Below are positions 42,038 through 50,670 of a stretch of 64,000 nucleotides of DNA, one piece after another. The stretch is from Promicromonospora soli (GTDB taxonomy: Bacteria; Actinomycetota; Actinomycetes; Actinomycetales; Cellulomonadaceae). Each line of letters opens with the position of its first letter. Position 1 is the first letter of the stretch. The stretch is from the NCBI RefSeq assembly GCF_014653785.1, contig NZ_BNAS01000005.1, positions 54,409 through 118,408 on the forward strand, written 5' to 3'. The position numbers were made by a program, and so were the translations under genes. The notes below the pieces were generated by a model. That model had not been told where the DNA came from. It made no database searches and saw only the letters and a list, made by a program, of their open reading frames with translations.

Positions 42038-43351
42038 TCAGGGCTCGACCAGGCGGGCCTTGCGCTCCAGCACCGAGCGCTCGGCGGCGTTGCCGCACAG
42101 CTCGGCCGCCCGCAGGTACTCTCCCCGGGCCTCGGCGGTGCGGCCGAGCCGCGCGAGCAGCTCGCCCCGTACGCCGGGCAGCAGGTGCGATCCCGCGAGC
42201 ACTCCACGGTCGACGAGCCCGTCCACGACGCGCAGGCCGACGTCGGGCCCCTGCGCCATCGCCACCGCGACCGCCCGGTTCAGGTCCACCACGGGGGAGG
42301 GCGCGATGCGCCCGAGCGCCTCGTAGAGCACGACTATCCGGTCCCAGTCGGTCTCCGGTACCGAGCGCGCCACCGCGTGACACTCCGCGATCGCGGCCTG
42401 CAGCGCGTAGGCGCCCATGCCCGCCGGGCCGCTGGCCCGCCGCAGTGCCGCCCGGCCCCGGATGATCGACGCCCGGTCCCAGCGGCGCCGGTCCTGGTCC
42501 TCCAGGAGCACCGGCTCCCCCGACGGCCCCACCCGGGCCGGGAACCGCGCCGCCGTCAGCTCGAGCAGCGCGAGCAGGCCGAACGTCTCCGGCTCGGGCG
42601 CGAGCCGGGTCAGTACACGGGTCAGGCGCACCGCCTCGCGGGCGAGATCGTGCCGGATCCAGTCGTCCCCCGACGTCGCCGACGAGCCTGAAGTGAAGAT
42701 CACGTACAGCACGCCACGCACCGACGAGAGCCGGGCGGCCCGGTCCGCGCCGTCGGGCACCTCGAACGGGACCCGAGCCGCCCCGATCGTCTTCTTCGCG
42801 CGCGTGATGCGCGCCTGCACCGTCGCTACCGGCACCAGGAAGGCGCGGGCGATCTCGTCGCTCGTCAGACCACCCACCACGCGGAGCGTCAGCGCGATCT
42901 GCGCCTCCCTCGACAGCACGGGATGGCAGGCCACGAACATGAGCGCGAGCACGTCGTCGTCGATCCGGTCGAGATCGAGCATGGCGGGGTCAGAACCCGG
43001 GTCACCTGCGAGGATGCCCGTTCCGGACGGCGCAGGCGGACCCGGGGCGCCCGACGTCGCCTCGCCCTCGGCCAGGCCCTGCGCGAGCGCCGCGTACCGC
43101 TCGTCGCGCCCGGCCCGACGCCGGTAGGCGTCTATCGCCCGGCGTCGGGCCGTCGCGATGAGCCACGCCGCGGGATCGCGCGGTGTGCCCTCGCGCGGCC
43201 AGGAGACGAGCGCCTCGGCGAGCGCCTCCTGGGCCACGTCCTCGGCGAGCTCGAAGTCGCGGGTGTAGCGCGTGAGCGCACCTACGATGCGCGCCGACTC
43301 GATCCGCCAGACCGCCTCGACGGCCCGCCGCGCGGCGCCGTGCTCGCTCAC
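42038..43351 (-). CDS. ECF sigma factor, ECF42-type (second locus)
   Basis: A 437-residue paralogue of the 19853-21175 sigma factor. Region 2 is RDFELAEDVAQEALAEALVS with ARRRAIDAYRRRAGRDERYA; region 4 is LTSDEIARAFLVPVATVQAR, ITRAKKTIGAA. The C-terminal extension keeps VRGVLYVIFTSG and PSPVVDLNRAVAVAMAQGPD but has a Ser/Gly-rich insertion after it. A disordered loop follows region 2 (EGEATSGAPGPPAPSGTG). GTG 43351 has AGGAGG at good spacing. It follows a DGPF gene by 23 bp in the same direction, so it is probably cotranscribed and autoregulated as in other ECF42 modules. No anti-sigma factor is linked. Confidence 0.9.
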   Translation of the reverse strand: MSEHGAARRAVEAVWRIESARIVGALTRYTRDFELAEDVAQEALAEALVSWPREGTPRDPAAWLIATARRRAIDAYRRRAGRDERYAALAQGLAEGEATSGAPGPPAPSGTGILAGDPGSDPAMLDLDRIDDDVLALMFVACHPVLSREAQIALTLRVVGGLTSDEIARAFLVPVATVQARITRAKKTIGAARVPFEVPDGADRAARLSSVRGVLYVIFTSGSSATSGDDWIRHDLAREAVRLTRVLTRLAPEPETFGLLALLELTAARFPARVGPSGEPVLLEDQDRRRWDRASIIRGRAALRRASGPAGMGAYALQAAIAECHAVARSVPETDWDRIVVLYEALGRIAPSPVVDLNRAVAVAMAQGPDVGLRVVDGLVDRGVLAGSHLLPGVRGELLARLGRTAEARGEYLRAAELCGNAAERSVLERKARLVEP

Positions 43352-43374
43352 CGTCTCCTCCTGCTACGGGCAGC

Positions 43375-43794
43375 TCAGAGCTGGCCTGTGGACTCGCGCC
43401 AGGCGCGTTCCTTCTGGATCCACTCGTTGTCCTGCGGGAACTCGTCGATCTGGGTGACGCGGCGGATCTCCGTCTTGCTACCCGGGCCGGCCATGGGTGC
43501 GCGCTTGGCCCACTCGACGGCCTCCTCCTTCGAGCCGACCTCGAGGATCCAGAAGCCGCCGAACAGCTCCTTGGTCTCACCGTACGGACCGTCGGTCACG
43601 ACGGGCGGCTCGGACGAGTAGTCGACGACGACGGACTCGGCCGGGTCGAGGCCTTCCGCCGCGACCAGCACGCCGGCCTGGATCATCTCGTCGTTGAACT
43701 TGCCCATCGTTGTCAACATCTCATCGAAGTCGATGTCCGCCGCGGCGGCCCACGTCTCGTCCGTCGCCCGCATGATCAGCATGTACTTTGCCAT
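43375..43794 (-). CDS. DGPF (YCII-related) domain protein (second ECF42 locus)
   Basis: A 139-residue YCII-like protein starting MAKYMLIMRATDETWAAAAD, with VVTDGPYGETKELFGGFWIL, so the usual DGPF is DGPY here. A 20-residue charged tail (NEWIQKERAWREST) extends the fold. ATG 43794 is supported by GGAGAAGAG upstream. A candidate ECF42 promoter lies at 43847-43872. A decayed duplicate of this gene's 5' end and promoter lies immediately upstream (43925-44070). Confidence 0.9.
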   Translation of the reverse strand: MAKYMLIMRATDETWAAAADIDFDEMLTTMGKFNDEMIQAGVLVAAEGLDPAESVVVDYSSEPPVVTDGPYGETKELFGGFWILEVGSKEEAVEWAKRAPMAGPGSKTEIRRVTQIDEFPQDNEWIQKERAWRESTGQL

Positions 43795-43846
43795 GGTCTC
43801 TTCTCCTGTGTTTCCCGGCCCCTGCATGGACCTTCTCACTCACAGG

Positions 43847-43872
43847 TCGAACGGGAAACCGCTCGATCGACA
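43847..43872 (-). promoter_or_regulatory. Candidate ECF42 promoter, locus 2
   Basis: On the minus strand TGTCGA (43872-43867), exactly 17 bp, then CGA (43849-43847). It lies 53 bp upstream of the DGPF start codon and matches the reported ECF42 consensus and the operon 1 promoter. Confidence 0.65.
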
Positions 43873-43924
43873 CGGCCAGAGCAGAGGGTTTCGCACATCA
43901 CACGCGTGAACTCGCCAACTGTGA

Positions 43925-44070
43925 TCAAGGTCACAATGACATCGATGTCCACCGTCGGCGGGCCCCGTCTGACATGCACTTGGCCATGGTTCCTTCATCC
44001 CAGTGGTTCTTCGGCCCCTGGTGAGAACGCTTCCATGCAAAAGGTGAATGGAAAATCCACCGCATCGACA
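43925..44070 (-). pseudogene. Decayed 5' end of a DGPF gene with promoter remnant
   Basis: On the minus strand the segment resembles the promoter and start of the 43375-43794 gene: TGTCGA at 44070-44065, a shared GGGGCCG block, then ACCATGGCCAAGTGCATG giving MAKCM. After six residues the similarity breaks; a piece GGACATCGAT resembles the intact gene's GACATCGACT before a stop codon. The -10 element is changed (TCA instead of CGA). It is best read as a truncated tandem duplicate. The whole 43795-44170 interval holds only this and the intact promoter. Confidence 0.55.
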
Positions 44071-44170
44071 CCCGCCTGAGAAATCCCGTTTTGTGCAGCC
44101 GCGCAGGGTTCCGCTCGTCACACCGACGTGGCTTGCCACGCGCGCTGGACGTACGGAAGCCTTGACCCCC

Positions 44171-46198
44171 ATGACGCTCGAACAGACTGAGCCGCTGGGG
44201 GCCGATGTTCACGCTCACACGTCCCCGCGGCACCACCAGCCGCCGGAGCCCGCGACCCCGGGTCCGGTGACGGGACACCCGTCGAGCGACATCGCCTCCC
44301 CGCGCGTGTGGGACGGGCGCAGCAAGTTCCCGCACATCGGCGAGTACGGGTTCCTGTCGGACTGCGAGACCAACGCGCTGATCGCGCCGTCGGGCAGCGT
44401 GGAGTGGATGTGCGTGCCCCGGCCCGACTCGCCGAGCATCTTCGCCAAGATCCTGGACCGGGGAGCCGGCCACTTCCGTGTGGGACCGCACGGCGTGCGC
44501 GTGCCCGTGGCACGCCGCTACCTGCCCGGCACCCTCATCCTCGAGACCACCTGGCAGACGTCGACCGGCTGGCTCGTGGTGCGTGACGCAATGCTCATGG
44601 GCCCGTGGCACGACGTCGAGGATCGCTCCAGCACCCACCGCCGCACCCCCACCGACGACGACGCCGAGCACGTCCTGATGCGCACCATCAAGTGCGTGTC
44701 GGGCACGGTGGACCTCGAGGTCGTGTGCGAGCCGCGCCCGGACTACGCGCGGGACGACGTCGACTGGGAGTACGAGAACAGCGGCTACTCGTCCGTCGTG
44801 GCCCACGTCGGCGACTCCAACCCGGACCTGCACCTGCGCTCCAGCCTGCGGTTCGGGCTGGAGGGCGGCAAGCGGGCTACCGCGCGCACCCGGATGACGG
44901 AGGGCGCCACGCACTTCGTCGCGATGTCCTGGGGCTCGCAGGACCCGCCGACGAGCTACGCGGACGCGCTCGACGCGATGTGGCGCACGGAGCGGTTCTG
45001 GCGCGACTGGATCACGCAGGGCCAGTTCCCCGACCACCCGTGGCGCGACTACCTGCAGCGGTCCGCGCTCACGCTGAAGGGCCTGACCTACTCCCCCACC
45101 GGTGCGCTGATCGCCGCCGCGACCACGTCCCTGCCCGAGACCCCTGGCGGGGAACGCAACTGGGACTACCGGTACGCGTGGATCCGCGACTCGACGTTCG
45201 CGCTCTGGGGGCTGTACACCCTGGGACTGGACCGGGAGGCCAACGACTTCTTCGCGTTCATCCAGGACGTCTGCCGCGACAACCGGCAGCTCCAGATCAT
45301 GTACGGGGTGGGTGGCGAGGAGAGGCTCGAGGAGTTCGAGCTGCCGCACCTCTCCGGCTACGAGGGCGCGCAGCCCGTCCGGGTCGGCAACGCCGCCTAC
45401 GACCAGCGTCAGCACGACGTCTGGGGCGCGGTGCTCGACTCCGTGTGGCTGCACGCCAAGTCGCGCGAGCAGCTGCCCGAGTCGCTGTGGCCGATCCTCA
45501 AGCGACAGGTCGAGGAGGCCGCCAAGCACTGGCACGAGCCGGACCGGGGAATCTGGGAGGTGCGCGGCGAGCCGCAGCACTTCACCAGCTCCAAGCTCAT
45601 GTGCTGGGTGGCGATGGACCGCGGCGCCAAGCTCGCCCGCCTGTACGACGAGCCGGACTACGCCACGGCATGGCAGAAGATCGCCGACGAGATCTCCGAC
45701 GACATCTGCACCAAGGGCGTCGACGACCGCGGCGTCTTCACGCAGCGCTACGGCGACCCGGCGCTCGACGCGTCGCTGCTGCTCGTGCCGCTGCTGCGGT
45801 TCCTGCCGCCGGACGACTATCGGGTCAAGGCGACCGTGCTTGCCATCGCTGACGAGCTCACCGAGGACGGCCTGGTGCTGCGGTACCGCACCGAGGAGAC
45901 CGACGACGGCCTGCAGGGCGAGGAGGGCACGTTCACCATCTGCTCGTTCTGGCTGGTGTCCGCGCTGGTCGAGATCGGCGAGGTGGAGCGGGCCCGGTCG
46001 CTGTGCGAGCGGCTGCTCGGCTACGCGTCGTCCCTCAACCTCTACGCCGAGGAGATCGAGCCGGGCACCGGCAGGCACCTGGGCAACTTCCCGCAGGCGT
46101 TCACGCACCTGGCCCTGATCAACGCCGTGATGCACGTCATCAAGGCGGAGTCCGGCGAGGCGGAGAAGGGCTACTTCGGCGCCCCCCGCCCGGTCTGA
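44171..46198 (+). CDS. Glycoside hydrolase family 15 protein (trehalase/glucoamylase-like)
   Basis: A 675-residue cytoplasmic GH15 enzyme with an N-terminal beta-sandwich (FPHIGEYGFLSDCETNALIA, SGSVEWMCVPRPDSPSIFAK) and a C-terminal (alpha/alpha)6 barrel (NWDYRYAWIRDSTFALWGLY, HFTSSKLMCWVAMDRGAKLA, LQGEEGTFTICSFWLVSALV). The general acid and base glutamates are expected in the ERxxG-like region (RQVEEAAKHWHEPDRGIWEV) and in the QGEEGTF block. This architecture matches the mycobacterial GH15 trehalases more than fungal glucoamylases, so trehalose hydrolysis is the favoured function. ATG 44171 is preferred; the open frame extends 41 codons upstream. A repeat B stem-loop follows. Confidence 0.9.
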   Translation: MTLEQTEPLGADVHAHTSPRHHQPPEPATPGPVTGHPSSDIASPRVWDGRSKFPHIGEYGFLSDCETNALIAPSGSVEWMCVPRPDSPSIFAKILDRGAGHFRVGPHGVRVPVARRYLPGTLILETTWQTSTGWLVVRDAMLMGPWHDVEDRSSTHRRTPTDDDAEHVLMRTIKCVSGTVDLEVVCEPRPDYARDDVDWEYENSGYSSVVAHVGDSNPDLHLRSSLRFGLEGGKRATARTRMTEGATHFVAMSWGSQDPPTSYADALDAMWRTERFWRDWITQGQFPDHPWRDYLQRSALTLKGLTYSPTGALIAAATTSLPETPGGERNWDYRYAWIRDSTFALWGLYTLGLDREANDFFAFIQDVCRDNRQLQIMYGVGGEERLEEFELPHLSGYEGAQPVRVGNAAYDQRQHDVWGAVLDSVWLHAKSREQLPESLWPILKRQVEEAAKHWHEPDRGIWEVRGEPQHFTSSKLMCWVAMDRGAKLARLYDEPDYATAWQKIADEISDDICTKGVDDRGVFTQRYGDPALDASLLLVPLLRFLPPDDYRVKATVLAIADELTEDGLVLRYRTEETDDGLQGEEGTFTICSFWLVSALVEIGEVERARSLCERLLGYASSLNLYAEEIEPGTGRHLGNFPQAFTHLALINAVMHVIKAESGEAEKGYFGAPRPV

Positions 46199-46211
46199 CC
46201 CACCACTGCAC

Positions 46212-46276
46212 TGGCTGTGGGCGTGATCGTTGCGCCTATGACGGACGTGTAATCGCAACGATCGCGCCCACAGCCA
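46212..46276. repeat. Dispersed stem-loop repeat B, copy 2
   Basis: Arms of 23 nt (TGGCTGTGGGCGTGATCGT... at 46212-46234 and its complement at 46254-46276, one mismatch). The loop GCCTATGACGGACG resembles the minus-strand loop of copy 1. It lies just after the GH15 gene. Confidence 0.85.
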
Positions 46277-46330
46277 ATCCCCCGGCTGAGTCTCTTGCGC
46301 GGGTTGGCTAATGGGAGTAGCTTTTAGGCT

Positions 46331-47221
46331 ATGACAACCAGCCACAGCGTCACCGCCGCCTTCCTGCACCGGCCAGAGGGCAAGATCGCGTACAGCGACA
46401 CGGGGTCCGGCCCGCTCGTCGTGGCAGTGCCCGGCATGGGAGACCTCCGGTCGACCTACGACGACCTGGCGCCGGCCCTCGTCGACGCCGGCTACCGCGT
46501 GGTCGTCGCGGACCTGCGCGGCCACGGGGACTCCGACACCACGTTCCGCGCGCACGGCGACGACGCCACCGGCACGGATCTCCTCGCACTCGTCGAGCAC
46601 CTCGACGCCGGTCCGGCCGTGCTGCTCGGCAACTCGATGGGCGCGTCCTCCGCCGTCTGGGCCGCTGCCGAACGCCCGGACCTCGTGCGCGGCCTCGTCC
46701 TGCTCAGCCCGTTCCTGCGCCAGCCCGGATCCGCGGCCCAGCAGCGGGTCATGCGGGGCGTCTACCGTGTGCTTCTCGCCCGGCCGTGGGGCGCCGCGTT
46801 CTGGGCGTCCTACTACTCGTCGATCTCGAAGGGCCGCCGCTCGCCCCGGCACGGCGAGCACGTCGCCGCCGTCCGGCGGAGCCTGCGCGAGCCGGGCCGC
46901 CTGCGCTCCTTGCGCGACCTCGCCGTGGCGCTCGACCACTCCGTCGTCGAGGCGCGGCTGTCAGCGGTCGAGGCCCCGGCTCTCGTCGTGGTCGGCGCGC
47001 TCGACCCCGACTTCGCCGATGCCGAGGCGGAGCTGGGCTGGATGACCGACACGATCGGCGCACGCGGTGTACTCGTCCCCGAGGTGGGTCACTACCCGCA
47101 GCACCAGGCGCCCGACATCGTCGTACCCGCCGTGCTCGAGTTCCTCGCGGGCCTCCCCGGCCTCCCCGACGCGTCCGACGGCCCGGCCGCCCCTGCACAG
47201 GACGGCGGCCGGCATGCCTAG
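46331..47221 (+). CDS. Alpha/beta hydrolase
   Basis: A 296-residue alpha/beta-hydrolase fold protein. The oxyanion strand is VVAVPGMGDLRSTYDDLAPA, the nucleophile elbow is VLLGNSMGASSAVWAAAERP (serine in G-N-S-M-G), the acid is in VVVGALDPDFADAEAELGW and the histidine in VLVPEVGHYPQHQAPDI. Likely an esterase or C-C bond hydrolase of small substrates. Its end overlaps the TetR-type gene by 8 bp, making a three-gene operon with a membrane protein. ATG 46331 is used; AGGCT lies just before it. Confidence 0.9.
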   Translation: MTTSHSVTAAFLHRPEGKIAYSDTGSGPLVVAVPGMGDLRSTYDDLAPALVDAGYRVVVADLRGHGDSDTTFRAHGDDATGTDLLALVEHLDAGPAVLLGNSMGASSAVWAAAERPDLVRGLVLLSPFLRQPGSAAQQRVMRGVYRVLLARPWGAAFWASYYSSISKGRRSPRHGEHVAAVRRSLREPGRLRSLRDLAVALDHSVVEARLSAVEAPALVVVGALDPDFADAEAELGWMTDTIGARGVLVPEVGHYPQHQAPDIVVPAVLEFLAGLPGLPDASDGPAAPAQDGGRHA

Positions 47222-47840
47222 GGCCGGCCTGAACCACGCCGTGGTGGTGAACCTGGCCGCCCAGGTCGTCGACGACGGCGGCCCACGCGGGTTCGCCGAG
47301 CTCAGCCTGGCGAAGGTCGCCGCCAAGGCCGGTGTAGCGGCCCCCAGCCTCTACAAGCACGTGGGCTCGCTGGCGGACCTGCGCCGCGACGTAGCCCTGA
47401 TCGCCGTCCGGGAGCTCACGGCCGCCGGGACCTCCGCAACGGTCGGCCGAGCCGGGGCGGACGCTCTCCATTCGCTGGCGACCGCCTGGCGCAGCTACGC
47501 CCACGAGCACCCCGGGCGGTACGCGGCGACGCAGATCGGCCCCGACCCGGAGGACCCGGCCGACGCCCGGCTCCGGGAGGCGGCGGCCGAGAGCGTCCAA
47601 GTCGTGGGCGCCGTGCTGCACGGATTCGGGCTCCCGGACGACCGCGTGATCGACGCCGTCCGGGCCGTCCGCGCCGGCATCCACGGCTTCGTGACCCTCG
47701 AGCTCGGGGGCGGCTTCCGGATGCGGGAGGACGTCGACCAGAGCTTCACCGTCCTGCTGGACATGCTCGTCGCGGGCGTCGCCGCGCTCGCCACCTCCGA
47801 CACACTGCTCGATCACGACGCCACCGGGAGCCATCGATGA
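47214..47840 (+). CDS. TetR family transcriptional regulator
   Basis: A 208-residue repressor. The helix-turn-helix is FAELSLAKVAAKAGVAAPSL followed by YKHVGSLADLRRDVALIAVR. The C-terminal effector domain (RSYAHEHPGRYAATQIGPDP, RAVRAGIHGFVTLELGGGF) looks like the WHG-type TetR C-terminal domain. ATG 47214 overlaps the hydrolase stop codon, and its own stop overlaps the following membrane protein start (ATGA). Probably autoregulates this operon; the inducer is unknown. Confidence 0.92.
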   Translation: MPRAGLNHAVVVNLAAQVVDDGGPRGFAELSLAKVAAKAGVAAPSLYKHVGSLADLRRDVALIAVRELTAAGTSATVGRAGADALHSLATAWRSYAHEHPGRYAATQIGPDPEDPADARLREAAAESVQVVGAVLHGFGLPDDRVIDAVRAVRAGIHGFVTLELGGGFRMREDVDQSFTVLLDMLVAGVAALATSDTLLDHDATGSHR

Positions 47841-48505
47841 CCACCACCGCCCGCTGGACCAGTGCCGCCTTCGTCGCGGCCGGCCTCCTCTTTCTCCTCT
47901 TCCCGCTGCTGCGACCTTGGCCCGACGAGTCGGTAGCCACCACCCACCTCGCCACCGCGTTCGCCTCCGACCGCTGGGTCGTGTCGCACCTCTGCGGAAT
48001 CCTCGGCCTCGGCCTGCTCGCCCCGGCGCTCCTGGGCTTACGCACGGTCCTCGCCGACGCCGCGGGCGTCGGCGTCGGCGCTGCGACCTGGGCACTCATC
48101 ACTGCGTGGGCCGGTGCAGGGTGCGCTGCGCTCTACTTCGGCGCCGAGATCTTCGGCATCCGCACCATCGCCGAGGCGGCGCTGCGGGAGAACGACCTCG
48201 GGCTGCTCGCAGAGGTCGAGGTGCTGCGCATGCAGCCGTGGGCGGTCGCTCTGTTCGGCGTCGGCCTGCTGTTGATCGCAGTGGCCGGCGTGCTCGTCGC
48301 GATTGCCTTCTGGCGGTCGGGTGCTGTCCACACGAGGTGGGCCGGTATCCCGCTCGGGATCGGGCTGGTACTGGTGCTTCCCCAGTTCTTCGGCGGGCCG
48401 GAGCCGCGGATCGCCCACGGATTCCTCGTGGCGGCGGGGTGCGTGCTGATCGCCACCACTGCTACGCGCGGCTTTGAGCGTGCTCCGTTGGCTGTAGACA
48501 GCTAG
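47837..48505 (+). CDS. Multi-pass membrane protein of unknown function
   Basis: A 222-residue protein with about six hydrophobic segments: AAFVAAGLLFLLFPLLRPWP, HLCGILGLGLLAPALLGLRT, GAATWALITAWAGAGCAALY, WAVALFGVGLLLIAVAGVLV, WAGIPLGIGLVLVLPQFFGG and GFLVAAGCVLIATTATRGF. No transporter signature was recognised. A charged stretch IFGIRTIAEAALRENDLGLL sits between helices 3 and 4. It is coupled to the TetR-type gene by ATGA, so it may be the effector of the operon that the regulator controls. Confidence 0.8.
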   Translation: MTTTARWTSAAFVAAGLLFLLFPLLRPWPDESVATTHLATAFASDRWVVSHLCGILGLGLLAPALLGLRTVLADAAGVGVGAATWALITAWAGAGCAALYFGAEIFGIRTIAEAALRENDLGLLAEVEVLRMQPWAVALFGVGLLLIAVAGVLVAIAFWRSGAVHTRWAGIPLGIGLVLVLPQFFGGPEPRIAHGFLVAAGCVLIATTATRGFERAPLAVDS

Positions 48506-48526
48506 CCGCACGCAGCGGGCTGTGGA

Positions 48527-48572
48527 TACGACAGAGGCGTGAGCCCCGGACGGGACTCACGCCTCTGTCGTA
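48527..48572. terminator. Bidirectional terminator
   Basis: Perfect 17-bp arms TACGACAGAGGCGTGAG (48527-48543) and the complement (48556-48572) with a 12-nt loop, between convergent genes. Confidence 0.8.
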
Positions 48573-48588
48573 CGGCGAGCCGGAAGAG

Positions 48589-49494
48589 CTAGTCGCCGCT
48601 GAAGAGGCTCTGCAAGATCGTCAGAAGCCGCAGCAGCTCGATGTACAGCCAGACCAGCGTCACCAGCAGGCCGAAGGCCGCCGACCACGCCAGCTTGGCG
48701 GGCGCGCCGCCCTCGACACCACGCTTGATCGAGTCGAAGTCCAGGATCAGCATCATGGCTGCCAGGCCGACGGCCACGATACCCACGATGACGCCGAGCC
48801 AGCCGGACCGCATGCCCCAGCCGTCCAGCACGTTGAACATCACAAGGAAGAAGTTGACCAGCGAGAACACCGCATAGCCCGTGACCGCGATCAGGAGCCA
48901 GCGCGTGAACTTGGGCGTGACGCGCACCCTGCCGCTCCTGAACAGGAACAGCGCGGCAGCGAACGTGGCGATGGTTCCGAGCACTGCCTGCACCACGACG
49001 CCGGGCGCCATGGTCTCCATGACCTTGGAGATGCCGCCCACAAAGGCACCCTCGAACACCGTGTAGGCAACGATCAGTGCCGGGCTCGGGTTCCTCTTGA
49101 AGCTGTTCACGAGGCCGAGGACGAGGCCGCCGATCGCGCCGACGATCATCACCATGAACAGCATCGCCGGCGGCACCAGCGTCCACGTCGCAGCGGCCAC
49201 CACGACCAGGAGGGCAAGCAGCCCACCGGTCTTGATGATCACGTCGTCGTAGGTCAGTCGCTTGGTGTCCGCCGTGGTGGCAGACGGCGACGAGTACATC
49301 GCGTCGAGATCCGACGCGTCCATCGGCGGCTGACCTGCGCCGTACTGACCGTACTGGCCAGGCTGCGGCGGGGTGCCGTATGCGGGAGTCTGGTTGGGGT
49401 AGGTGGCGGTGCCGCCGCGGCGTGCGTCGGCGCTTCCACCGGCGCGACGGGGTTCACCGAAGACGTCGCTTCTCGAAAAGACGGGGTTGCTCAT
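48589..49494 (-). CDS. Bax inhibitor-1/YccA family membrane protein
   Basis: A 301-residue protein with a 75-residue Gly/Pro/Tyr/Gln-rich soluble lead (TPPQPGQYGQYGAGQPPMDA) and seven membrane helices of the BI-1 family. Conserved parts are VNSFKRNPSPALIVAYTVFE, GAFVGGISKVMETMAPGVV and, at the C-terminus, MMLILDFDSIKRGVEGGAPA with its paired aspartates thought to form a pH-sensitive gate in bacterial homologues. It may be a calcium leak channel; the physiological role in actinobacteria is unsettled. ATG 49494 follows AGGAGG-like AGGAGCAG. Confidence 0.92.
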   Translation of the reverse strand: MSNPVFSRSDVFGEPRRAGGSADARRGGTATYPNQTPAYGTPPQPGQYGQYGAGQPPMDASDLDAMYSSPSATTADTKRLTYDDVIIKTGGLLALLVVVAAATWTLVPPAMLFMVMIVGAIGGLVLGLVNSFKRNPSPALIVAYTVFEGAFVGGISKVMETMAPGVVVQAVLGTIATFAAALFLFRSGRVRVTPKFTRWLLIAVTGYAVFSLVNFFLVMFNVLDGWGMRSGWLGVIVGIVAVGLAAMMLILDFDSIKRGVEGGAPAKLAWSAAFGLLVTLVWLYIELLRLLTILQSLFSGD

Positions 49495-49636
49495 CTGCTC
49501 CTCCTGGTCTGTCTGACCATCCTAGGTAACGCTGGGACCTGATCTGTAGTTCCCGGCTCATACCAATGGATGAAGTGGGTCCGCCCAAAGGATGATCAGG
49601 GGGCGTTATGGGTGCGGCGGCCGTCGTCGGCTCCCT

Positions 49637-49666
49637 AGTCTCGTAACAACCAGTCTCGTAATGACC
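49637..49666. promoter_or_regulatory. 15-bp direct repeat upstream of ABC transporter
   Basis: AGTCTCGTAACAACC (49637-49651) and AGTCTCGTAATGACC (49652-49666) are adjacent tandem copies, 50 bp before the ATPase gene. A regulator binding site is possible. Confidence 0.4.
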
Positions 49667-49716
49667 GACCAGTGACCGCAGAGGCCACCCCGGCGTGCCA
49701 GATGGAAGGGCAAGTG

Positions 49717-50670
49717 ATGATCGAGGCCAGAGGCCTGACGAAGAGGTACGGCGCAAAGACTGCCGTGGACGGCGTCACGTTCACCGTGCAGCCGGGCCAG
49801 GTGACGGGCTTCCTTGGCCCGAACGGCGCGGGCAAGTCGACGACCATGCGCATGATCGTGGGTCTGGACCGGCCCACGGCGGGCACGGTCACCGTGAACG
49901 GCAAGCCGTATGCCGCGCATCGCCGTCCGCTGGCGGAGGTGGGCGCCCTGCTCGACGCGAAGGCCGTGCACACCGGCCGCACCGCGCGCAACCACCTGCT
50001 CGCCATGGCCGCGACCCACGGGATCGCGACCAAGCGTGTCGACGAGGTGATCGAGCTCACTGGCCTGCGACCCGTCGCGAGCAAGCGCGTGGGCGGCTTC
50101 TCGCTCGGTATGGGCCAGCGCCTCGGCATCGCGACGGCCCTCCTCGGCGACCCGCGCACGCTCATCCTCGACGAGCCCGTCAACGGGCTCGACCCCGAGG
50201 GCGTGCTCTGGGTCCGCAACATCGCGAAGTTCCTGGCGTCCGAGGGGCGCACCGTCTTTCTGTCCAGCCACCTCATGAGCGAGGTCGCCCTCACGGCCGA
50301 CCATGTGCTCGTGATCGGCAGGGGCCGCATCCTCGCCGACGCCCCGGTCACGGAGATCGTCAACGGCGCCGCGCGCAAGGTGGTGCGGGTCCGGTCGCCG
50401 CAGGCCACGGAGCTCGCTGAGCTTCTGAAGGGCGCCGACACCGAGGTGGACGCCGTCGAGCCCGGCCTCCTGGAGGTCCGGGGCACCGATGCGGCCGCCG
50501 TCGGCGAGCTCGCCGCCTCCGCGAGGATCGTGCTGCACGAGCTCATGCCCGTCGCGTCCACGCTCGAGGAGGCCTACATGTCCCTCACCGCCGACGCGGT
50601 GGAGTACCAGTCAGAGGACATCGCCGCCATCACCGGTGCGACGTCCGACCTCGAGGGGAGCAAGGCATGA
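49717..50670 (+). CDS. ABC transporter ATP-binding protein
   Basis: A 317-residue ATPase of the ABC-2/BcrA type. Walker A is VTGFLGPNGAGKSTTMRMIV, the signature is RVGGFSLGMGQRLGIATALL, Walker B is RTLILDEPVNGLDPEGVLWV and the switch histidine is TVFLSSHLMSEVALTADHVL. A C-terminal 90-residue extension (VVRVRSPQATELAELLKGAD) is typical of BcrA-like ATPases. ATG 49717 has GGAAGGG upstream; GTG 49714 and 49672 are unlikely alternatives. With the following permease it forms an exporter, possibly for peptide antibiotics or lipids; the cargo is not evident. Confidence 0.93.
   Translation: MIEARGLTKRYGAKTAVDGVTFTVQPGQVTGFLGPNGAGKSTTMRMIVGLDRPTAGTVTVNGKPYAAHRRPLAEVGALLDAKAVHTGRTARNHLLAMAATHGIATKRVDEVIELTGLRPVASKRVGGFSLGMGQRLGIATALLGDPRTLILDEPVNGLDPEGVLWVRNIAKFLASEGRTVFLSSHLMSEVALTADHVLVIGRGRILADAPVTEIVNGAARKVVRVRSPQATELAELLKGADTEVDAVEPGLLEVRGTDAAAVGELAASARIVLHELMPVASTLEEAYMSLTADAVEYQSEDIAAITGATSDLEGSKA

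Noticed and set aside
43931..46939. 1,002-codon minus-strand open frame
   Set aside because: Antisense to GH15 and the hydrolase, biased composition; shadow. Only its last part overlaps the DGPF relic, which is reported separately.
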